In this document: piece after piece, positions 61,001 to 64,000 of the stretch
Layout of the letters: each line of letters opens with the position of its first letter
Numbering within the stretch: the stretch's first letter is position 1
Program-made: the position numbers and the translations under genes
The notes under the pieces: model-generated
What the model was told of the DNA's origin: nothing
Databases searched by the model: none
The model's input: the letters and a program-made list of their open reading frames with translations, nothing else
Origin: Nostoc sp. MS1
GTDB taxonomy: Bacteria; Cyanobacteriota; Cyanobacteriia; Cyanobacteriales; Nostocaceae
DNA length: 64,000 nt
Direction: 5' to 3'
Assembly: GCF_019976755.1 (NCBI RefSeq)
Contig: NZ_AP023441.1
Coordinates: forward strand, 7,003,501 to 7,067,500

Positions 61001-64000
61001 CTGTGGCAAATTCTGTGTATGCTCAAAGCTCGGTTCAGGAACTGTTTCTCGGCGTTGAAAACTCTGTATACTATGAACCGTGGGAGTAAATATGGGTGGT
61101 TCTGGCGGCTGTGGTTCTACCTGAATTTGCGGTACATCTGGCTCGACCAATTCCGGTGATAAATTCTCGTCTATATACGTAGCTAAGGCATCAATAGTCT
61201 TCAAATCCTCAAATAACTGACGGATGGCGATTTTGATCCCATAGGTACTTTCAATCCGACGCACAGCTTCAACTAGCACAATTGAATCTGCACCCATTTC
61301 CAAAAACAGACTATGAATGTTAACATCTGCTGGCGGGATTTGCAGCAAATTCCCGACTAAGGCTTGCAATGTGGCTAAAATTTCTCCTCGTCTGCGAGGT
61401 TTGGGAGTAGCATCTACTTTTGATGGCGGTTTTTTGCCATTTACAGCCAAGTCTTTTTCATTCATGGTTTGTGGAATCCAATATTGCTGTTTTTGAAACG
61501 GATAAGTAGGTAATGGGACTTTGGAATGGGGGTAGTCTTGCTCAAACCCCAACCAGTCAACTTTGGCTCCAACTACGTATAACTGTGCCAAACTAGAGAG
61601 CAACTGTTGCCAAGGTGATATTCCAGAACGCAAGGAAGGTAGCCATAAACCTTGGTCATCTGGCAGACATTGACGACCCATAGCCAATAAAATCGGTTTG
61701 GGGCCGATTTCTAAAAAGACTTTATACCCTTGCTGATCCAATGTCTGCATACTATTGGCAAACCGCACTACTTGGCATACATGACTCACCCAGTAGTCGG
61801 CTGTGGCAATTTGCTCATCAGCTAGTTTTCCAGTAACGTTTGATACTATTGGTATTTGGGGCTGCTGGTACGTAATTTGATTGGCGACTGTGGCAAATTT
61901 CGCCAACATTGGTGTCATCAAAGGAGAATGGCAGGCATGGGAAATTGGTAAACGTTTGGTTTTGATTCCCTGGGCTTCTAATTTGTGACAAATAGCACCA
62001 ATATCTTCACTGAGTCCAGAAATCACCACACTTTCAGGGCCATTGATGGCGGCAATCGCTACTGTCTGCTGATAAGCTGCTATGATTTCCCTTACCTGTT
62101 CCACCGATGCCATCAGCGAAACCATCTCGCCATCATCGGGCAACTGCTGCATTAACTGTCCCCGATGAGCAATTAGTTTGAGTCCATCTTCTAGGCTAAA
62201 AACTCCGGCGATAGTTGCCGCTACATATTCGCCTACGCTATGCCCCATGACGACATCTGGCTCAATTCCCCAGGATTTCCACAGTTGATATAAGGCATAT
62301 TCAAAGGCATACAGTGCTGGTTGAGTATAAGCCGTTTGATCGAGCAAGGATGAAACATTGTCTCCTGTCTGAGTAGGATACAGCACCTCTATTAGGGAAT
62401 GCTCCAGATAAGGGCGGAGAATTTCATCGCATTGCTCTAGAGTTTGCCGGAAAATGGGCTGAGTCTGGTAGAGTTGATAGCCCATCCGCATATATTGGGA
62501 GCCTTGTCCAGTACATAAAAAGGCTATCTTCGGCGGCTTTTTGCCTGCTTGATTTGCGATTAATCTGGTCGTGTCTTTACCATCGGCAAAAGCAGCTAGT
62601 TCTTCGACCAACTGCTGCTTGGAGTCAATGACAACAGCGAGACGGTGCTGAAAATGCGATCGCCCTGTATTCGCACTCAGACAAATATCTGCGAGGGATA
62701 TATCAGGATGAGAGTTGAGGTAATCTTGATAAAGCCTGACCAGTTCTGGCACAGCCGACTCAGTTTTGGCACTGAGGGTAAGTAAGTGGCAAGGACGCTC
62801 ATCGGTTGGTAATTGGGCATCTGGGCTTGCTGGTGCTTCCTCTAAAATTACGTGTACATTAGTGCCACTCATACCAAAGGAACTCACTCCAGCCAGTCGG
62901 GGGTTTTGTTTTGCTGTCCAGGGAGTTGCTACAGTAGCAACATCGATTGGCAGTTGTTGCCAAGGAATGTACGGATTTGGTTGTTGCAGATGTAAACTAG
63001 GTGGGATTAACTTGTGTTGGAGAGCCAGCACAACCTTGATGAGACTGGCGATCCCAGATGCTGCTTCTAAATGACCAATATTAGTTTTTACCGAACCAAT
63101 AGTCAGGCGATCGCTGGCTGAACGTCCTTGACTTAATACCTTGCCCAAGGCTAAAACTTCAATGGGATCGCCTAAAGGTGTGCCTGTTCCATGCGCTTCT
63201 ACATATTGGATCTGGTTTGGTTCTACTTGAGCATTAGCCAATGCTTGACGAATTACCGCTTCTTGTGTCGCACCGTTGGGGGCGGTGAGTCCATTACTTT
63301 GACCATCGTGATTTACTGCCGAACCTTTAACTAAAGCTAGGATGCGATCGCCATCTTTGATGGCATCACTCAGGCGTTTCAACACTATGATGCCACATCC
63401 TTCTCCCCGGACATAGCCATCAGCGCTAGCATCAAAGCTTTTACAGCGTCCGTCACTACTTAAAGCTTTGAGTTTGCACAAGCCAATTGTAGTTGTAGGC
63501 GAGAGCATCAAGTTTACACCACCTGAGATCGCCAAATTACACTCTCTGGAACGCAAACTAGAACAAGCCAGATGAACCGACAATAGTGAAGAAGAACAAC
63601 TAGTATCTAACTGCATAGTCGGGCCGCGTAGACCTAATACATAAGACAACCGACCTACAGCAATACTTTGAATATTACCTAATAAACTGTAACCATCAAT
63701 ATCTATATTTGATTGTGAATAGTCATCTATACCAACGCCAATAAATACTCCTGTCTGACTTTCTTTCAAATCTTCTATAGGAATTAAAGCGTTTTCCAAT
63801 GCTTCCCAAGTTACTTCTAAAAGTAGCCTTTGTTGGGGATTCATACTTTTAGCTTCTCTGGGAGAAATACCAAAGAATTGCGGATCAAACTTGTCTATCT
63901 CGTTTAAAAATCCACCATACCGCGTGTACATTTTTCCTGGTACATCAGGATCTGGATCATAGTAAGCATCAATAGCCCAACGATTTGACGGCACTTGTTG
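55013..64000 (-). CDS. hybrid PKS-NRPS: KS-AT-ACP-aminotransferase-monooxygenase-C-A(Val)-PCP (partial at right edge)
   Basis: About 2995 residues are visible; the frame is open to the edge, inside the KS domain. KS (to about 390, active Cys in LDTSCSSSL, GTGTPLGDP, TNIGHLEAASG), AT (about 480-800, GHSVGEY, with HACH where malonyl-AT usually has HAFH), ACP (about 870-945, MGADSIVLVEA), Gln/Pro-rich linker, PLP class-III aminotransferase (about 1140-1540, Lys in TYGKIVGGG), luciferase-like monooxygenase (about 1585-1925, IPERHFHAFGGF), C (HHIVVDG, about 2067), A (about 2400-2860, YTSGSTGQPKG) and PCP (MGGNSLKATQV). This extends a fatty acyl chain by two carbons, makes a beta-amino group and probably an alpha-hydroxyl, then adds an amino acid (code DALWLGGTFK, Val-like). 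MicA- and PuwB-type enzymes have this order. Confidence 0.95.
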   Translation of the reverse strand, partial: QQVPSNRWAIDAYYDPDPDVPGKMYTRYGGFLNEIDKFDPQFFGISPREAKSMNPQQRLLLEVTWEALENALIPIEDLKESQTGVFIGVGIDDYSQSNIDIDGYSLLGNIQSIAVGRLSYVLGLRGPTMQLDTSCSSSLLSVHLACSSLRSRECNLAISGGVNLMLSPTTTIGLCKLKALSSDGRCKSFDASADGYVRGEGCGIIVLKRLSDAIKDGDRILALVKGSAVNHDGQSNGLTAPNGATQEAVIRQALANAQVEPNQIQYVEAHGTGTPLGDPIEVLALGKVLSQGRSASDRLTIGSVKTNIGHLEAASGIASLIKVVLALQHKLIPPSLHLQQPNPYIPWQQLPIDVATVATPWTAKQNPRLAGVSSFGMSGTNVHVILEEAPASPDAQLPTDERPCHLLTLSAKTESAVPELVRLYQDYLNSHPDISLADICLSANTGRSHFQHRLAVVIDSKQQLVEELAAFADGKDTTRLIANQAGKKPPKIAFLCTGQGSQYMRMGYQLYQTQPIFRQTLEQCDEILRPYLEHSLIEVLYPTQTGDNVSSLLDQTAYTQPALYAFEYALYQLWKSWGIEPDVVMGHSVGEYVAATIAGVFSLEDGLKLIAHRGQLMQQLPDDGEMVSLMASVEQVREIIAAYQQTVAIAAINGPESVVISGLSEDIGAICHKLEAQGIKTKRLPISHACHSPLMTPMLAKFATVANQITYQQPQIPIVSNVTGKLADEQIATADYWVSHVCQVVRFANSMQTLDQQGYKVFLEIGPKPILLAMGRQCLPDDQGLWLPSLRSGISPWQQLLSSLAQLYVVGAKVDWLGFEQDYPHSKVPLPTYPFQKQQYWIPQTMNEKDLAVNGKKPPSKVDATPKPRRRGEILATLQALVGNLLQIPPADVNIHSLFLEMGADSIVLVEAVRRIESTYGIKIAIRQLFEDLKTIDALATYIDENLSPELVEPDVPQIQVEPQPPEPPIFTPTVHSIQSFQRRETVPEPSFEHTQNLPQQETVLPQTALEKIMTQQLQVVSQQSQILADLMSQQLDVLRGGGAKIILSQGQMQSTPSITPAVDAPRPEPQNPITPTQPQIKQSSPPLPALIADVTGKQQQHLKEFSDRYNQRHQKSKQMAQTYRPVLADGRAITGFRPSMKEMLYPIVGDRAQGSRLWDVDGNEYVDITMGFGVLLFGHAPQFITTALQKHLQQGLQIGPQSKLAGEVAQLISELTGMERVTFCNSGTEAVMTALRLARSATGRAKVALFTNSYHGHFDGVLATSNNQVAAIPLDSGVSHKFVEDVLVLDYGEPKSIEILQAHAQELAAVLVEPVQGLKPDLQPKEFLHQLRQLTQASGTVLIFDEVLVGFRIHPGGAQAWFGIQADIVTYGKIVGGGTPIGAIAGKAQYMNALDGGMWNYGDASYPEAERIFFAGTFNKNHTSMVAALAVLKHLQQQGPALQEQLNQRTSQFAQTLNSYFEAEDVPIRVVHFGSQFRFTFSQNLDLFFYHLIDKGVYIWEGRRCYLSTAHTDADIDHIIQAVKDTIKELRAGGFLSAKKQLMSPASRETENSATTPAKGFWERHRSAPTNLDLKVSSPEQKPVQFSLYYFGSYDAEFSTDKYNLLFKGAEFGDRHGFTAIWIPERHFHAFGGFSPNPSVIAAALARETQQIQLRSGSVVLPLHHPIRIAEEWAVVDNLSQGRVGISFASGWHSHDFVLAPQNFGQHRELMFQEIATVQQLWQGESIEAVDGLGKKVRVKTFPMPMQSQLPIWITVVNNPDTYIRAGEIGAGILTNLMGQSVEDLAQNIALYRESLAKNGYPPASGTVTLLLHTFVGSDLEQTRQQAKQPFFNYLKSSLGLLQNMMKSQGLQIDFDQLSPEDQDFLLSSAYERYVQTSALIGTPASCAKVVDNLRAVGVDEIACFIDFGVDEGAVLENLPHLNALKELYSQPKPNDTIPLTEAQKQLWMLAQLGDDGSVAYNESVTLQLQGPVNASAMTKALQQVVDRHEALRTKISSQGDVQEILPTFKVDCPVIDFTGVEDAKNHAAQWLKQESQKPFDLAGGCLIRLHLLKLEPEQHLLVLTAHHIVVDGWSLGVILRELGVVYSAKSQGTISQLKPPKQYREFVEWQNQQHQSEESKTHQSYWSQKLAAPPILDLPSDRTRPAIKTYHASRTSIKLDAQVTKNLKLFSRQQGCTLLMTLLSIYTTLIHRLTGQDDIIVGVPTSGRTLLGSEAMVGYCAHFLPIRSQLSGNPTFAEYLQQMRDNLFTAYEHQDYPFAQLLNQLNLPRDNSRSPLIDVSFNLEPPISLPQMSQLEISLFRQTVSFKDRDLHLNVIEIAGELILECDYNTTLFDADTIGRWLSHFQTLLQAVVSEPKQHLRSLPLLTPAQSHQLLVEWNDTQTDYPEDKCIHELFEQQVQRHPDAVALVFANQQITYHQLNCRANQLANYLKSLGVGADMLVGLCVERSIEMIVGLLGILKAGGAYVPLDPEYPQERLSLMLEDAQVSVLLTQQSLLARLPQHHAKLVCLDADVHLIAKYSQDNLIADVQPSNLAYVMYTSGSTGQPKGVEVVHRGINRLLFGVNYADFDATQVFLQLAPISFDASTLEIWGALLHGAKCVLFPGTIPTSPTLGNEIKKHGVTILWLTAALFNSIIDDDEKALLGIKQLLVGGEALSVAHVQRALQALPETQIINGYGPTESTTFTCCHPIPREIDATTESIPIGRPIGNTQVYILDKHLQPVPVGVPGELHIGGAGLARGYLNRRELTKEKFIPHPWSDAPDARLYKTGDLVRYLIDGNIQYLGRIDNQVKVRGFRIELGEIEAVLSQHDDVQVCCVITQEKNPGDKFLVAYVVAQQKANINELRQFLKAKLPEYMIPNAFVILESLPLTANGKVDRRALPLPDLELSRSVSYVAPSNSTEAAIADIFAQVLQVEKVGINDNFFEMGGNSLKATQVISRLRETFSLEFPQRRLLKQPTVAQLAVSVEEIRSTMQKLQESVSESLDNREEIDL

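Noticed and set aside
39121..64000. Puwainaphycin or another cyclic lipopeptide as product
   Set aside because: The starter part is similar, but only four amino-acid modules are present before the thioesterase, which fits linear microginin-type peptides and not a cyclic decapeptide.
1..64000. CRISPR arrays, tRNA or rRNA genes
   Set aside because: No regular spacer-repeat pattern was seen, and no tRNA or rRNA sequence was recognised by eye. A tRNAscan-SE run would settle the tRNA question.

Overview
The window comes from a filamentous, heterocyst-type cyanobacterium of the Nostoc/Anabaena/Trichormus group. The reasons are many GCGATCGC (HIP1-type) octamers inside and between genes, heptameric short tandem repeats and small dispersed palindromic repeats typical of Nostoc, a ycf65/PSRP-3 gene, and the overall gene repertoire (CHASE2, CHAT, DUF928, haemagglutinin-like two-partner secretion, large NRPS/PKS genes). 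Taxonomy is inferred; no rRNA or tRNA gene was recognised.

Layout. 1-838: N-terminal part of a PAS sensor protein that runs off the left edge. 839-2960: mostly intergenic, with a small membrane protein, a MITE-like element and an SMR transporter. 2963-5800: an Hsp20 chaperone and a two-gene polar amino-acid ABC importer. 6174-12995: a RodZ-like HTH membrane protein, a LOV-PAS-PAS-GGDEF-EAL protein, a kinase-like/WD40 protein with altered motifs, and ribosomal protein PSRP-3. 13636-14722: an IS630-family element just upstream of a response regulator. 14773-28894: a surface/signalling island with a LuxR-type response regulator, a CHASE2 histidine kinase, a DUF928 protein, an exported TPR-CHAT protease-like protein, a TpsA haemagglutinin-like exoprotein, an acyltransferase, its TpsB outer-membrane transporter and two small exported proteins. 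29274-32755: small genes, including a frameshifted glutaredoxin and a small gene with an early in-frame stop. 32976-37540: an RND efflux operon behind a palindromic candidate operator. 38080-38775: an HPP-family gene remnant and a GlsB-type membrane protein.

39121-64000 (right edge) is a minus-strand PKS/NRPS operon ending in an ABC exporter and a probable terminator. In order of transcription the visible part is KS-AT-ACP-aminotransferase-luciferase-like monooxygenase-C-A-PCP, then C-A-MT-PCP, C-A-MT-PCP and C-A-PCP-TE. This is the architecture of microginin-type lipopeptides, which start with a 3-amino-2-hydroxy fatty acid. Specificity residues aligned by eye give Val, Ile (N-methylated), Tyr (N-methylated), Tyr. 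The predicted product is a linear Ahxa-Val-NMeIle-NMeTyr-Tyr peptide. With a C8 chain its calculated monoisotopic mass is 741.43, which suggests a nostoginin-like compound. The loading end lies beyond the window.

The best candidate for an undescribed system is the CHASE2 two-component/CHAT/two-partner-secretion island. The NRPS operon belongs to a known class but has a specific, testable product prediction and clear traces of recombination and repeat insertion.
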